This document shows, in pieces, positions 18,320 to 27,411 of a DNA stretch of 48,660 nt. The DNA lies in assembly GCA_029820945.1 (NCBI GenBank), contig JALGUJ010000024.1:1-48660 (forward strand), given 5' to 3'. Numbering within the stretch: position 1 is the first letter of the stretch; each line of letters starts with the position of its first letter. The notes below the pieces were generated by a model. It was not told the origin of the DNA, searched no databases, and saw only the letters and a list, made by a program, of their open reading frames with translations. The translations under genes and the position numbers were made by a program. Source of the stretch: Candidatus Zipacnadia bacterium. Lineage in GTDB: Bacteria; Armatimonadota; Zipacnadia; Zipacnadales; UBA5352.

Positions 18320-18360
18320 CCCCGGCGCGTGCGCAATCGCCAACCAGGCCGTACGGATGG

Positions 18361-18408
18361 GCCGGCTGAGGTGCGAATGTCGTGTGTTCGCGCCGAAGTC
18401 GGCCCGCG
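18361..18408. repeat. Interspersed intergenic repeat A, copy 2
   Basis: Matches 12665-12712 at 43 of 48 positions. The core GCGAATGTCGTGTGTTCGC keeps an inverted repeat, with a G-T pair where copy 1 has an A-T pair, so pairing is conserved despite the base change. Confidence 0.8.
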
Positions 18409-18476
18409 ACGTCGTGTGTCGTACGGGCGGGGCCGCCCGAGCGCCCAACGCACAGCGTTGGCGCGACGGTGGTTCC

Positions 18477-18570
18477 GCCCGTGGGCGGGATCGGGTTCCA
18501 CGCCGGCCCATCGTCGTCATGTCGCGAAGCCTCGTGTATCCGCTCCACAAACACCGGGCCGGCATGGAAG
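18477..18570. repeat. Interspersed intergenic repeat B, copy 2
   Basis: Bases 18477-18529 match 36-88 at 46 of 53 positions, with looser similarity to 18570. It follows repeat A copy 2 after about 70 bases, so A and B may be parts of one longer composite element. Confidence 0.7.
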
Positions 18571-18773
18571 CTGAGCCGGCGGCCGCCGACAACGGCCGGG
18601 CGGGAGCGTAGTCCCGCCCGGCCGGACGGCCCGGCGACGGCACCGCGAGCCGTTCCCCCCTCGTCCCGCCTGAGGCGCGAAGCGCCTCCAGGGCAAGGGC
18701 GGATGACCAAGCCCGCCGAGGACAGGCGGGAGAGGCCCGGCGGGGCGACCAGGAACTCCGCACGCCCGCGCCC

Positions 18774-19481
18774 CTACGCGTCCGCGTGGTCCCCGCCGAG
18801 ATACTCCCGTGACACCGCCCGCATCTCCTCGTCGAAGCAGTACACCAGCGGGACTCCGGTCGGAATCTCCAGGCCCTCGACGTCCCGGTCGGAGAGGCCG
18901 TCCAGCTCCTTCACGATCGCGCGCAGGGAGTTGCCGTGCGCCACGATCAGCAGACAGGTGCCCTCCCGCACGAGCGGCACCACGCGCTCGCGCCAGTAGG
19001 GCATCACCCGCCGCACGGTGTCCTGCAGCGACTCGGTCAGGGGCACCTGCTCGGGAGACAGCGCGCCGTAGCGCCGGTCGTGGCCGGGCCAGCGCTCATC
19101 ATCGCGCTCCAGAGCTGGCGGGCGGGCGGCGTAGCTGCGCCGCCACCGGTGCACGAGCCCCTCGCCCAGCCGCTCCGCGGTCTCCGCCTTGTTGAGCCCC
19201 TGCAGCGCCCCGTAGTGGCGCTCATTGAGGCGCCAGTGCCGCTCGACGGGGACCCACATCTGGTCCAGCTCATCGAGCACGATCCACAGGGTGCGGATGG
19301 CGCGCTTGAGCACCGACGTCAGCGCGAGGTCGAACTCGAAGCCGGCCTCGCGCAGCACCCGGCCGGCCTCGCTCGCCTCCCGGCGGCCCTCCTCGGTCAG
19401 ATCGACGTCGGTCCAGCCGGTGAAGCGGAACTCCTCGTTCCAGGCGCTCTCGCCATGTCGCAGCAGGACGAGCGAGGACAT
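18774..19481 (-). CDS. gpmA: 2,3-bisphosphoglycerate-dependent phosphoglycerate mutase
   Basis: The enzyme interconverts 2- and 3-phosphoglycerate in glycolysis and gluconeogenesis through a phosphohistidine. From ATG at 19481 it has 235 residues and begins [12 protein letters not shown], with His9 of the RHG motif as the phosphorylated residue. Further family signatures are [27 protein letters not shown] and [12 protein letters not shown] with the second His. The upstream frame extension to 19565 is basic and not family-like. It lies about 130 bases downstream of the tmk stop codon on the same strand. The length and motifs are those of the cofactor-dependent enzyme. Confidence 0.95.
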   Translation of the reverse strand: MSSLVLLRHGESAWNEEFRFTGWTDVDLTEEGRREASEAGRVLREAGFEFDLALTSVLKRAIRTLWIVLDELDQMWVPVERHWRLNERHYGALQGLNKAETAERLGEGLVHRWRRSYAARPPALERDDERWPGHDRRYGALSPEQVPLTESLQDTVRRVMPYWRERVVPLVREGTCLLIVAHGNSLRAIVKELDGLSDRDVEGLEIPTGVPLVYCFDEEMRAVSREYLGGDHADA

Positions 19482-19610
19482 GGGTATCACCGTGCATGAG
19501 GCGCGTGTTGGGCGGGCGCGGCGCCGACCTCGGCCGGGCCTCCGATCGCCACCGAGGCACGCCATGTACCATAGACCCCGCCGACGCCGACCCTGACGGG
19601 CGGTTGCGGC

Positions 19611-20255
19611 TCAACGGCCGGCGTCGATGCGCAGCGCCGCGCAGATCTCGCTAAAGACCTCGTCCTCGCCGCCGGAGGCGTCCACAACGGCGGTGCTTTC
19701 GGCATAGCGCTCGGCGTAGCGGCGGAAGCCCTCGCGCACGCGGCGGTGGAAGCCAAGCTCGTTGCACTCGATGCGATCCGCGGAGCGAAGCGTACCCGGC
19801 CCGTCGCCGAACTTGCGCCGCAGGCCCTCCTCGGGCGCGAGGTCGAGGATCACGGTCATGTCCGGCACGAGCCCGCGCGTCGCCTCGGCGTCGAGCCGCA
19901 CCACCAGTTCCTCCCCGGCCTCGCCCGCGTGGCCCTGGTAGGCGAAGGTCGCGGCGGTGAACCGATCGCAGACCACGACCTCGCCCGACTCCAGCGCCGG
20001 GCGGATGACCTGGTCGCAGTGCTGGGCGCGCGAGGCGCAGAACAGGAAGATCTCTGTCAGCGGGGTGATCTCCGGGTGCAGGGGCGACAGGAGCACGTCG
20101 CGGACCGCCTCGCCCACGGGGGTGCCGCCGGGCTCGGCGGTGACGACCACATCCTCCCCGGCCGCGCGCAGGGCCTCCGCGAGACGCTTTATCTGCGTGG
20201 ACTTGCCGGCGCCCTCGACGCCGTCGAGGACGATGAAGCGGTAGGGGCAGCTCAC
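19611..20255 (-). CDS. tmk: Thymidylate kinase
   Basis: Phosphorylates dTMP to dTDP for DNA synthesis. The 214-residue protein starts at GTG 20255, preceded by GGAGG, 13 bases after the stop codon of the upstream R3H ATPase gene, so the two are probably cotranscribed. It has the P-loop DGVEGAGKST (Lys18), a EPGGTPVGEAVR motif, the CDRFTAATFAYQG substrate motif (DR plus acceptor site) and a Leu-Asp-Leu strand. The LID region is reduced in arginines (LRRKFGDGPG) relative to E. coli. Length and motif order are normal for the family. Confidence 0.95.
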   Translation of the reverse strand: MSCPYRFIVLDGVEGAGKSTQIKRLAEALRAAGEDVVVTAEPGGTPVGEAVRDVLLSPLHPEITPLTEIFLFCASRAQHCDQVIRPALESGEVVVCDRFTAATFAYQGHAGEAGEELVVRLDAEATRGLVPDMTVILDLAPEEGLRRKFGDGPGTLRSADRIECNELGFHRRVREGFRRYAERYAESTAVVDASGGEDEVFSEICAALRIDAGR

Positions 20256-20268
20256 CGGGCGCCTCCGG

Positions 20269-21795
20269 TCACGGCGGCAGCAGCTTCACGCGCCGCCGCG
20301 GCTCCTCGCCGACCGTCTTGGAGCGCAGGTTCCGCCGCGCGATCAGCTCCCGCTGCAGCCGCCGTACGTAGGCGTTCTGGGGCAGCAGCTCGACCGGCAC
20401 GTTCTCGGCCAGCACCTGGTCGATCGCCTCGGCGGCCTCGCGGAGGGCGAAGTCCTCCCGAGCGGTGTTGCGCTCTTCGGCGAGTTCCTCTACGGCCTCT
20501 TCGATCTGCGTGTACGTGTTGCTGCGCACGGTGACGGTGGCGGCGACGTCGTCGGGGACGCGGCCGAGCTGCGCGGCGCGCTCCAGCGCCACCGCCACGT
20601 CCGCGTCGTCCGGCGACTGCGTCACGGTGGCCGGCACGCGATGCTCGCGCAGCGCCCGCTCGAGGTGCTCGCGACTGACCCCGACGGGCAGCACCCGCAT
20701 GACGCGCGAACGGCTCTCGGCGCGTCGCAGCTCCTCCTCCAGCGGATCGGCCTGCTCCCCCGTGCCCATCTCGGCGCCGCGCCCCACCGCCCTGTGCACC
20801 GCCACGATCTCGCCCTCGTCACCGAACTCGCGCAGCTCGGCGGTGATTGGCCGGCCCTGCAGGATGCTGTCCACCGTCTCCGCCACGTCGTGGTGGATGG
20901 CGAGCCGGTTGATCGCGTTGATCTCGATGACGATGTCGAAGGTCGGTGGCGCCCGCCGCTCCAGCACCGTCTTCTGAGTGCCGCGGCGCCTGGCCTCCTC
21001 GTCGCTGAGCACCACGGCCTGGATGCCGCCGATCAGGTCCGAGAGCGTCGGGTTCGCCATCAGATTCTCGAGGTTCGTGCCGTGGGCGGTGGCGATGAGC
21101 TGCACGCCCCGCTCGGCGATGGTGCGGGCGGCGTCCGCCTCCCCCTCGGTGCCGATCTCATCGACCACCACGACCTCGGGCATGTGGTTCTCGACGGCCT
21201 CGATCATCACCGACGCCTGTGGCCTGTCGCCGGGCACCTGCATGCGCCGCGCCCGGCCGATGGCGGGGTGTGGCACGTCGCCGCCACCGCCGATCTCGTT
21301 GTTGGTGTCCACCACCACGACCCGCCTGTCGAACTCGTCGGCGAGCACACGCGCGACCTCGCGCAGCTTGGTGGTCTTCCCCACCCCCGGCTTGCCCAGC
21401 AGCAGGATGTTGAAGCCCGACTCGATCACATCGCGGATGATCTCCAGCGTGCCGTAGACGGCCCGGCCGACGCGGCAGGTCAGTCCGATGACCTGGCTGT
21501 GGCGGTTGCGTATCGCGCTGATGCGGTGCAGAGTCGCCTCGATCCCCGCCCGGTTGTCGCGGTCGAACTCGCCCACGTGTGAGGTGACGTAGTCGAGGTC
21601 CGCGTGCAACGCCGGGGTCTCGTCCATGACCTCGTAGCCCCGTGCGAAGCGCGCGCCGATGGGGCGCCCAAGGTCCAGGACGACCTCCTTGAGGTCCTGG
21701 AGATTCGGATGTCCCTTGAGCCAGCGCTGCACGCCTTCGGGCAGCACCTCGAGGAATTGGTCGAGGTCGGCGGTTACCGTCTCCTGGCGTGTCAT
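20269..21795 (-). CDS. R3H-domain AAA ATPase, SpoIIIAA/Ycf45-like
   Basis: Encodes 508 residues from ATG at 21795, which has GGGGGAG upstream; the open frame above it is Pro/Ala-rich and unlikely to be translated. The central ATPase has Walker A LLGKPGVGKTTKLREVA and Walker B EVVVVDEIGTEGEAD, followed by ATAHGTNLENLM, as in SpoIIIAA and the cyanobacterial/plastid Ycf45 family. The C-terminus (about 440-508) contains RLQRELIARRNL-S-T-G, an R3H-type nucleic-acid-binding signature. R3H/SpoIIIAA ATPases occur in many non-sporulating lineages, and their role outside sporulation is not settled. It lies directly upstream of tmk. Confidence 0.88.
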   Translation of the reverse strand: MTRQETVTADLDQFLEVLPEGVQRWLKGHPNLQDLKEVVLDLGRPIGARFARGYEVMDETPALHADLDYVTSHVGEFDRDNRAGIEATLHRISAIRNRHSQVIGLTCRVGRAVYGTLEIIRDVIESGFNILLLGKPGVGKTTKLREVARVLADEFDRRVVVVDTNNEIGGGGDVPHPAIGRARRMQVPGDRPQASVMIEAVENHMPEVVVVDEIGTEGEADAARTIAERGVQLIATAHGTNLENLMANPTLSDLIGGIQAVVLSDEEARRRGTQKTVLERRAPPTFDIVIEINAINRLAIHHDVAETVDSILQGRPITAELREFGDEGEIVAVHRAVGRGAEMGTGEQADPLEEELRRAESRSRVMRVLPVGVSREHLERALREHRVPATVTQSPDDADVAVALERAAQLGRVPDDVAATVTVRSNTYTQIEEAVEELAEERNTAREDFALREAAEAIDQVLAENVPVELLPQNAYVRRLQRELIARRNLRSKTVGEEPRRRVKLLPP

Positions 21796-21975
21796 CTGCT
21801 CCCCCACGTCCTCCTCGTGCTCCGGCGCCCAGGCCCCGGCGGCGGCGGGCCCGGGTGGGACCTCAGACGCCCATCCGTGCCACGCGCCTCTCCCCTCTCG
21901 CTCCACTCCCCGCGGCCCTCCCCTGTGGCGGCCCGCATCCTGCCCTGACGCGGGTCGGTCCGCGTACCTCAGTCA

Positions 21976-23190
21976 TTACCGCTGTGGATTGCGAAAGAGC
22001 AGGATGTACTCCTTCTGCATCACATTATAGAGGCCGAAGATGATCTTGTCCACGGAGCGCTCGAGGATGAGCCCGGCCTGCTCGCAGGCGTCGGTGAACA
22101 TGCCGGTGGTGTCGATCTCCTCCCCCTTATAGGTCATGTTGCCGATGACCACAGCGGCCATCGCGCCGGGCTTGAGCACCCGCTTCATCTCTCGCGCGCA
22201 CCGCCGCATGTCCTGGTCGTAAAGCTCAAAGCGCTCCTTCCCGCGGCCGCGCACGCCGATGAACTCCTCGCCGATCTCGTCGATGTCGAAGCCCATCGCC
22301 TCCAGCGCGTGCTCATCGTTCTTGACGTAGTTGAGCGCGACGGAGTAGGGCGGCGAGGTCACGATGCCGTCCACGCTCTCGTCGGCCAGCTCCAGCGAGC
22401 GCGCATCGGCGCAGCGCACCTCCACCTCGCCGAACTGCAGCGCGAGGCGCTCCCTGACGGTCTGGTGGTCGCGAACGGAGGCGAGCATCCGGTCCCGGTT
22501 GGAAACGAATGCCTCCACGGGATCCCTGCGGCGCCGCGAGTTGTCCGACCGGGCGATCATCTCGGCCAGGTCGAAGAAGTCCTTGACCGGCCCCTCGGGG
22601 AACTCGCGGTCCTCCGCCGTGCGGAACAGCCGCTGCTGCTGTACGTTCTCGACGCACGGCGCCACGTACTCCGACGCGGCCTCGATCTCGTCCAGGTGCG
22701 CCCAGGAGTGGGTCTTGACGCGCGAGATCAGGCAGCACAGCGGGGAGGCGTCCACGCCGATGCAGTCGATCCCCAGCAGTTGCGCCTCCACGGCCGTCGT
22801 GCCCGAGCCGATGAAGGGGTCGAGCACCACGTCTCCAGGACCTAAGCCCATGATGCCCAGCAGCGCCCGAATCATCTGCGGGTGGAACTTGCCCTTGTAC
22901 GGGTAGAACCAATGGGTCAGGTACTGGTTGATCGACTGCGTCCGGTTGTACTGCTGGATGTAGTGGTAGTCGGTGAACTGCGGGGGCTGATGCGGGAGCT
23001 GCAGCGACATGACGTAGGCCGAGCGGTGCAGCAGCGCGTCACTATCCACGCCGCCGTTGGTGGTGAAGCTGCGCAGGTTGTCGTTGACCTCGAACCGGAC
23101 CCCGGCGGCGCGAAGCTCCATCTGCGCGAGGACAAGCTCGTAGATGAACTGCACGTTCTCGTGGAGACTGATCTGCGTCGTCTGATGCAT
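21976..23190 (-). CDS. Site-specific DNA methyltransferase, probably m4C
   Basis: A 404-residue S-adenosylmethionine-dependent methyltransferase. Motif I DPFIGSGTT is at 124-132, motif IV TSPPYS at 278-283, and WFYPYKGKFHP precedes motif I. The S/T-PPY form of motif IV is typical of cytosine-N4 methyltransferases. The order motif I then IV, with about 150 residues between, suits an alpha- or gamma-class enzyme. ATG at 23190 is preferred over GTG at 23202 because AGGTG lies nine bases upstream of it. No restriction endonuclease or specificity subunit is adjacent, so it looks like an orphan methyltransferase. It sits between metabolic genes with no sign of a mobile element. Confidence 0.87.
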   Translation of the reverse strand: MHQTTQISLHENVQFIYELVLAQMELRAAGVRFEVNDNLRSFTTNGGVDSDALLHRSAYVMSLQLPHQPPQFTDYHYIQQYNRTQSINQYLTHWFYPYKGKFHPQMIRALLGIMGLGPGDVVLDPFIGSGTTAVEAQLLGIDCIGVDASPLCCLISRVKTHSWAHLDEIEAASEYVAPCVENVQQQRLFRTAEDREFPEGPVKDFFDLAEMIARSDNSRRRRDPVEAFVSNRDRMLASVRDHQTVRERLALQFGEVEVRCADARSLELADESVDGIVTSPPYSVALNYVKNDEHALEAMGFDIDEIGEEFIGVRGRGKERFELYDQDMRRCAREMKRVLKPGAMAAVVIGNMTYKGEEIDTTGMFTDACEQAGLILERSVDKIIFGLYNVMQKEYILLFRNPQR

Positions 23191-23212
23191 GGAGGCAGGC
23201 ACCTGTGGTGGC

Positions 23213-24037
23213 TCAGACGCCCCGGATCAGCGCCCTGATGGCGTCGTATTCGTGGCGCGCTATAGCGGCGGCGCTCAGCTCGTCCGTCGGCTCCTTCTGC
23301 GACTCGGCGGAGACGCAGCCGTCGTAGTCCGTCTCGATCAGCCAGGCGAAGATGGTGGCGTAGTCTACCTCGCCCTCGCCCAGCAGCAGTTGGTAGTCAT
23401 CGGTGGTCTCGTCGCGGTAGCAGTCCTTGACCTGGACGTTCCAGACCAGATCGCCGAACCGCGCCAGCGCCTCGACCCCGTAGTAGCGGTCCAGGCGATA
23501 GAGGTTCCCCGGGTCGTAGTTGATACCCAGGTTCGGCCGGTCCACGCGCGCGATCATCTCCAGCGTCGAGTCCACCGTGGCGCAGAGGCCGAAGTTGTTC
23601 TCCATCACCACGCCGATGTCCCGGCTCAGGGCCAGATCGCAGCACACCTGCAGGTAGTGCGCCGCGCGCGCCCAGTGGTCCTCGCGCGCGGCCGAGGGCT
23701 TCGGCGGCCCACCCGGCTGCACGCGGATCATGTCGCACTCAAGCTCCTCCGCGATCTCCAGGTAGCGCCGGAAGGCCTCCACCTCCTCCAGGCACTCGTC
23801 ATCGCTCTTCTGCGAGAACTGGCCCACGCAGGTGCAGAGCGTCACGCACTCCATGCCGACGTTGCGGAACTGGCCGGCCAGGTCGGCGACGGTCTGGTCG
23901 GAGACGTCCGGCGGCAGGTGACCCTCGACGCCGAAGACCTCCATCCCCTCGTAGCCGATCTCAGCCGCGATCCCGACGGCCTCGGAGATCTCGTGCTCCT
24001 GCAGTATCTTCGAGCAGATTGCGATGCGTAGCGCCAT
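23213..24037 (-). CDS. Sugar phosphate isomerase/epimerase (xylose isomerase-like barrel)
   Basis: A 274-residue cytoplasmic TIM barrel of the xylose isomerase-like/AP endonuclease 2 superfamily. Metal-site segments are visible at strand ends: VVMENNFG (Glu), NYDPGN (Asp), WNVQVKD (Asp after a strand) and GEGEVDYATIF with CVSAESQKE (Glu). These enzymes isomerise or epimerise sugars or inositol derivatives, often beside Gfo/Idh/MocA oxidoreductases. One of those is encoded about 5 kb upstream, though not in the same operon. The gene ends 22 bases before the methyltransferase start. The exact substrate cannot be read from the sequence. Confidence 0.87.
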   Translation of the reverse strand: MALRIAICSKILQEHEISEAVGIAAEIGYEGMEVFGVEGHLPPDVSDQTVADLAGQFRNVGMECVTLCTCVGQFSQKSDDECLEEVEAFRRYLEIAEELECDMIRVQPGGPPKPSAAREDHWARAAHYLQVCCDLALSRDIGVVMENNFGLCATVDSTLEMIARVDRPNLGINYDPGNLYRLDRYYGVEALARFGDLVWNVQVKDCYRDETTDDYQLLLGEGEVDYATIFAWLIETDYDGCVSAESQKEPTDELSAAAIARHEYDAIRALIRGV

Positions 24038-24315
24038 GGCAACACCCCGCTGCGTGGTTCAATGAGCACGAACAAGTTCGACGGCGCCGCCGCGCGGACC
24101 TTCGCCGCGGTGGCCGGGGCGGGCACCTCCCGGGAGGCTTCGCGCCCCCGTCAGGCGAAGGAACGCAGCAGCCGCGGACCGCAGGGCATAGGCCGGCGCA
24201 ACGCGCGCGAGGCGACCGCGAACGAGACGGCAACCCCGGACAGGTCAGGAGAGCTGTCGTACGAAAGGCCTGGCAGCCCACAACTCAAGACTCGGTCCGC
24301 AGGAGGCGAGAGGCC

Positions 24316-25398
24316 ATGACCACCGATCTGCGTTTCAGGCACGTCGTGATAGACTCCGACCCGCCGGGAAGCCACCACGACATCACGCTGCTGCACGACC
24401 TGACCGGGAACGGGCTGCGCGACGTGATCATCGGCGGCAAGGAGGGCCCGCCGAACCTGTTCTGGTACGAGAACCCCGGGCGCGAGGGCGCGTGGCCCCG
24501 CCATGACATCGCCGACACGCCGGACCTGGAGGCCGGAGGTGTGGTGGTGGACGTCAACGGCGACGGCCGCCCGGACCTCGTTGCCGGCCAGCAGGGCCGG
24601 GACGGCAACCTCCTGTGGTGGTTCGAGTGCCCGGAGGACCCGCGAGAGCCGTGGACGCGGCGCGTGGTCTGCGACCGCTACGCCAAGTACCACGACCAGG
24701 CGGTCGGCGACGTGGACGGCGATGGCGACCCGGAGCTGGTCTTCCTGTCGCAGTTCAGCGGCGCGCTTGCGTGGTCCGATCTGCCCGATGATCCGACCGT
24801 CGAGCCCTGGCCGCGGGAGTGCCTCCACGTCATCGCGACCGACATGCAGAACGTCGAGGGCCTGGTCATCGTGGACCTCGACGGCGACGGCCGCAACGAG
24901 ATCATCGCCGGCACGCACATCATCACGCCGGAGGGCCCCGCGTCGGAGACCTGGCGGCGCCGCACCTACGCCGAGGGCTACGAGATGACGCGCGTGGCCG
25001 CCGCGGACCTCGACGCTGATGGCTCGCTCGAGATCGTCCTCTGCGAGGGCGAGAGCGACGAGGGCCGCCTGGCCATCTGCCACGCCCCGGAGTTCGAGCC
25101 GCAGGTGCTGCGCGCCGGCCTCTTCCATCCGCATAGCCTGGCCGTCGCCGATCTCGATGGCGACGGCCTCCCGGACATCTTCACCGCCGAGATGAGCCTC
25201 GGACGCAACCCCCACGAGCCGGAGATGCTGAGCCTCCGCAACCTCGGTCATGGCGGCTTCGAGGAGCGTGTCATCTCGCGGGGCATCGGGACCCATGAGG
25301 CCAAGGTCGCCGACATGACCGGCGACGGCCGCCCGGATATCGTGGGCAAGCCCTACCGTCCCGAGCGGCACATAGACCTGTGGATCAACGAGACGTAG
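24316..25398 (+). CDS. FG-GAP/VCBS-type beta-propeller protein
   Basis: Encodes 360 residues from ATG at 24316, with AGGAGGCGAGAGG upstream. The chain is built from about seven repeats, each with a calcium-binding loop of the type D-x-[DN]-G-D: DVNGDGRPDL, DVDGDGDPEL, DLDGDGRNEI, DLDADGSLEI, DLDGDGLPDI and DMTGDGRPDI. This is the FG-GAP/VCBS-like propeller found mostly in extracellular or surface proteins. There is no signal peptide at the predicted start, and the region before it (24038-24315) shows none in frame. The gene therefore encodes either a cytoplasmic protein or one exported by an unusual route. It converges on the LVIVD-repeat gene. Confidence 0.85.
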   Translation: MTTDLRFRHVVIDSDPPGSHHDITLLHDLTGNGLRDVIIGGKEGPPNLFWYENPGREGAWPRHDIADTPDLEAGGVVVDVNGDGRPDLVAGQQGRDGNLLWWFECPEDPREPWTRRVVCDRYAKYHDQAVGDVDGDGDPELVFLSQFSGALAWSDLPDDPTVEPWPRECLHVIATDMQNVEGLVIVDLDGDGRNEIIAGTHIITPEGPASETWRRRTYAEGYEMTRVAAADLDADGSLEIVLCEGESDEGRLAICHAPEFEPQVLRAGLFHPHSLAVADLDGDGLPDIFTAEMSLGRNPHEPEMLSLRNLGHGGFEERVISRGIGTHEAKVADMTGDGRPDIVGKPYRPERHIDLWINET

Positions 25399-25401
25399 CG
25401 G

Positions 25402-27393
25402 TCACCGCGCCGGGAATGCGTGGACGCCCGCGTAGCCGTCGGCCACCAGGATGCGCTTGTCCCCCGGCGCGACGCAGCTTGCATGGCCAGGCGTCGGGAT
25501 CTCCCGCGCGACCTCGATGCCGCCGTCAGGGTGCACGTCCGCGACCACGACGCCGCCGCTGGTCGGGCAGGCCGCCCACACGCGAGTCCGGTCATCCCGC
25601 GTCTCGCCCAGCGTCAGCCGCACCGGTCGCAGATCCGTCCGCACGCTCGCGATCGGCGCCAGCCGCGCGGGGTCGCTGAGGTCGAAGGTGCGCAGCTCCC
25701 GATACCCCGCCGCCAGCAGCGTATCGCCCAACAGCGCCACGCCGTTCGTCCCGAAGCGCAGCGGCTCGCGCGTGTCATGGCTGAAGGCCGGCGCCGGCCC
25801 GCCCTCGGCCTCCGGGTCGATGATGCGCACCCCGAAGCCGTTGCCCACCACCACGTACCGGTCGTCCAGCAGCGTTTCCGCGATCTGCCAGCCGAAGTGC
25901 TCCAGCCGCACGGTTCCGAGATGCCGGGGCTCCTGGGGCTGCGCGATGTCCAGCAGGTCGATGACCGCGTTCCCGGTGAGCACCACCAGCCGGTCGCCGA
26001 AGCGGACGAGCTGCCGGGCGTAGCGGCCATCGAGCGCGCGGGACAGCAAGCCCGGAGCGCGTGGCTCGCCCACGTCCGCGAGCGCCACGCCACCCGGCCC
26101 GCACGCGACGCAGGCCAGGCCGTCCGCGACCGTCACGTCGTAGGCGATGCCCTCAAGCGCCAGGTGGCCGACGCGCTGCAGGTCAGGGACCGAGAGCACC
26201 TCCAGCCCCACGCTGCCCGACGCCACGAAGGCGTGCGCGCCACTGACGGCGACTCCCCGCACCTGCCCGCCGGAGCGGTATGTCGCATCACCGGCCCGCA
26301 TGGGCGGGCACGTCGCGGGCGCGGCGGGTGGCGAACCGACGTCGCGCCCCTGCGCAGAGGCCAGGCCCTCGGCCTCCACCACCGCCAGCCCCCCGCGGTA
26401 GTCCGCCACGTAGACGACCCCGTCGCCCACCGCGAGATTGTGCGCGTAGCCGGGCGTGTCGCAGTGCGCGAGCGGCGCCGGGTGGGCCGGGTCCGCCACA
26501 TCGAAGACGAACAGCCCGTTGAGGCCATCCGCCAGGAAGAGTGTCGTGCCGCTGATCCGGCACTGCCACGAGTCCGGCCCCATGAGGTAGTAGTCCGGTG
26601 TCTTCACGTGCGCGACGGTCTCGGGATGCTCCGGATCGCGCACGTCGATCACGTCGAAGCCGTGGCCGCGGTTCCGGCCCTCCTCGCCCAGCGTGTGATC
26701 GTGGTGGCCGTGGGCGCAGAAGGCGTAGCCCGCGAGCCTCCCCGTGCCCAGCGCGAGCCCGTAGCCGTAGCCGTGCAGCGGGTGGCGCGTGATGATCTCC
26801 GGCCGGCAGGGGTCGGCCAGGTCGAGGATCGCGAGCCTGCTCTCGTGCCACACTCCCACGTACGCGAGGTGGTCGCGCACCGCCACGCCCTGCGACTCGC
26901 CACAGCGCGCGAAGCCGAGGTGCCTCGGATGCGCCGGCTCGGACACGTCCACGACCTCCGTACCGTGCGAGCGGCAGGGGACGAGCAGGAGGTCGCCCGC
27001 GACCTCCACGTCGGTGGCGAACTCGATGGAGTCGTAGGTGGTCACGAGCACCGGACTCGCCGGGTCGGAGACGTCGATGACCTGCACGCCGCCGTAGCGG
27101 TCGGCGACGAAGGCGTGGTGGCCCTTGAATGCGATGTCGAAGGCCTGGAAGGTGTCGCAGCGTCCCAGCTCGCGCGGCGCGCGCGGGTCCCCCAGGTCGA
27201 GCGTCACCAGGCCGTAGTGGTCGCAGCAGGCGTAGCCGATGCCGTCGCGCAGCTCGACCGCGCGCACCGGCCCGCCGAGGTCCATCCGCGCGATCGTCGC
27301 CGGTTCCCGTCCCCAGTTCATGTCGGGCTCAGCCGACGCTCCGCGCGATAGGCCCAGGACCACCGCCAGGACCAACGCCGCCCGCGGCCTCAC
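25402..27393 (-). CDS. Secreted LVIVD-repeat beta-propeller protein
   Basis: Encodes 663 residues from a GTG start with a signal peptide (LVLAVVLGLSRGASA). The mature protein is made of roughly a dozen LVIVD repeats with the pattern VxV[VI]DVxDPxxPxxL, for example GGVQVIDVSDPASPVLV, HGTEVVDVSEPAHP and FDVIDVRDPEHPETV. Such repeats form beta-propellers in secreted or surface proteins, with poorly defined functions in binding. Its stop codon lies three bases from that of the convergent FG-GAP-type gene. The neighbouring pair of unrelated propellers suggests, without proof, a shared surface or extracellular task. Confidence 0.85.
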   Translation of the reverse strand: MRPRAALVLAVVLGLSRGASAEPDMNWGREPATIARMDLGGPVRAVELRDGIGYACCDHYGLVTLDLGDPRAPRELGRCDTFQAFDIAFKGHHAFVADRYGGVQVIDVSDPASPVLVTTYDSIEFATDVEVAGDLLLVPCRSHGTEVVDVSEPAHPRHLGFARCGESQGVAVRDHLAYVGVWHESRLAILDLADPCRPEIITRHPLHGYGYGLALGTGRLAGYAFCAHGHHDHTLGEEGRNRGHGFDVIDVRDPEHPETVAHVKTPDYYLMGPDSWQCRISGTTLFLADGLNGLFVFDVADPAHPAPLAHCDTPGYAHNLAVGDGVVYVADYRGGLAVVEAEGLASAQGRDVGSPPAAPATCPPMRAGDATYRSGGQVRGVAVSGAHAFVASGSVGLEVLSVPDLQRVGHLALEGIAYDVTVADGLACVACGPGGVALADVGEPRAPGLLSRALDGRYARQLVRFGDRLVVLTGNAVIDLLDIAQPQEPRHLGTVRLEHFGWQIAETLLDDRYVVVGNGFGVRIIDPEAEGGPAPAFSHDTREPLRFGTNGVALLGDTLLAAGYRELRTFDLSDPARLAPIASVRTDLRPVRLTLGETRDDRTRVWAACPTSGGVVVADVHPDGGIEVAREIPTPGHASCVAPGDKRILVADGYAGVHAFPAR

Positions 27394-27411
27394 GTCGGCA
27401 CCTCCGGGGCG

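Larger units (their letters stand above)
18320..18773. other. Repeat-bearing non-coding region
   Basis: No gene is supported here. Repeat A (18361-18408) and repeat B (18477-18570) follow one another, then GC-rich inverted segments near 18590-18640 with the arms GGCCGGGCGGGA and TCCCGCCCGGCC. The two genes on either side are convergent, so the region is a double 3' end. Confidence 0.6.
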
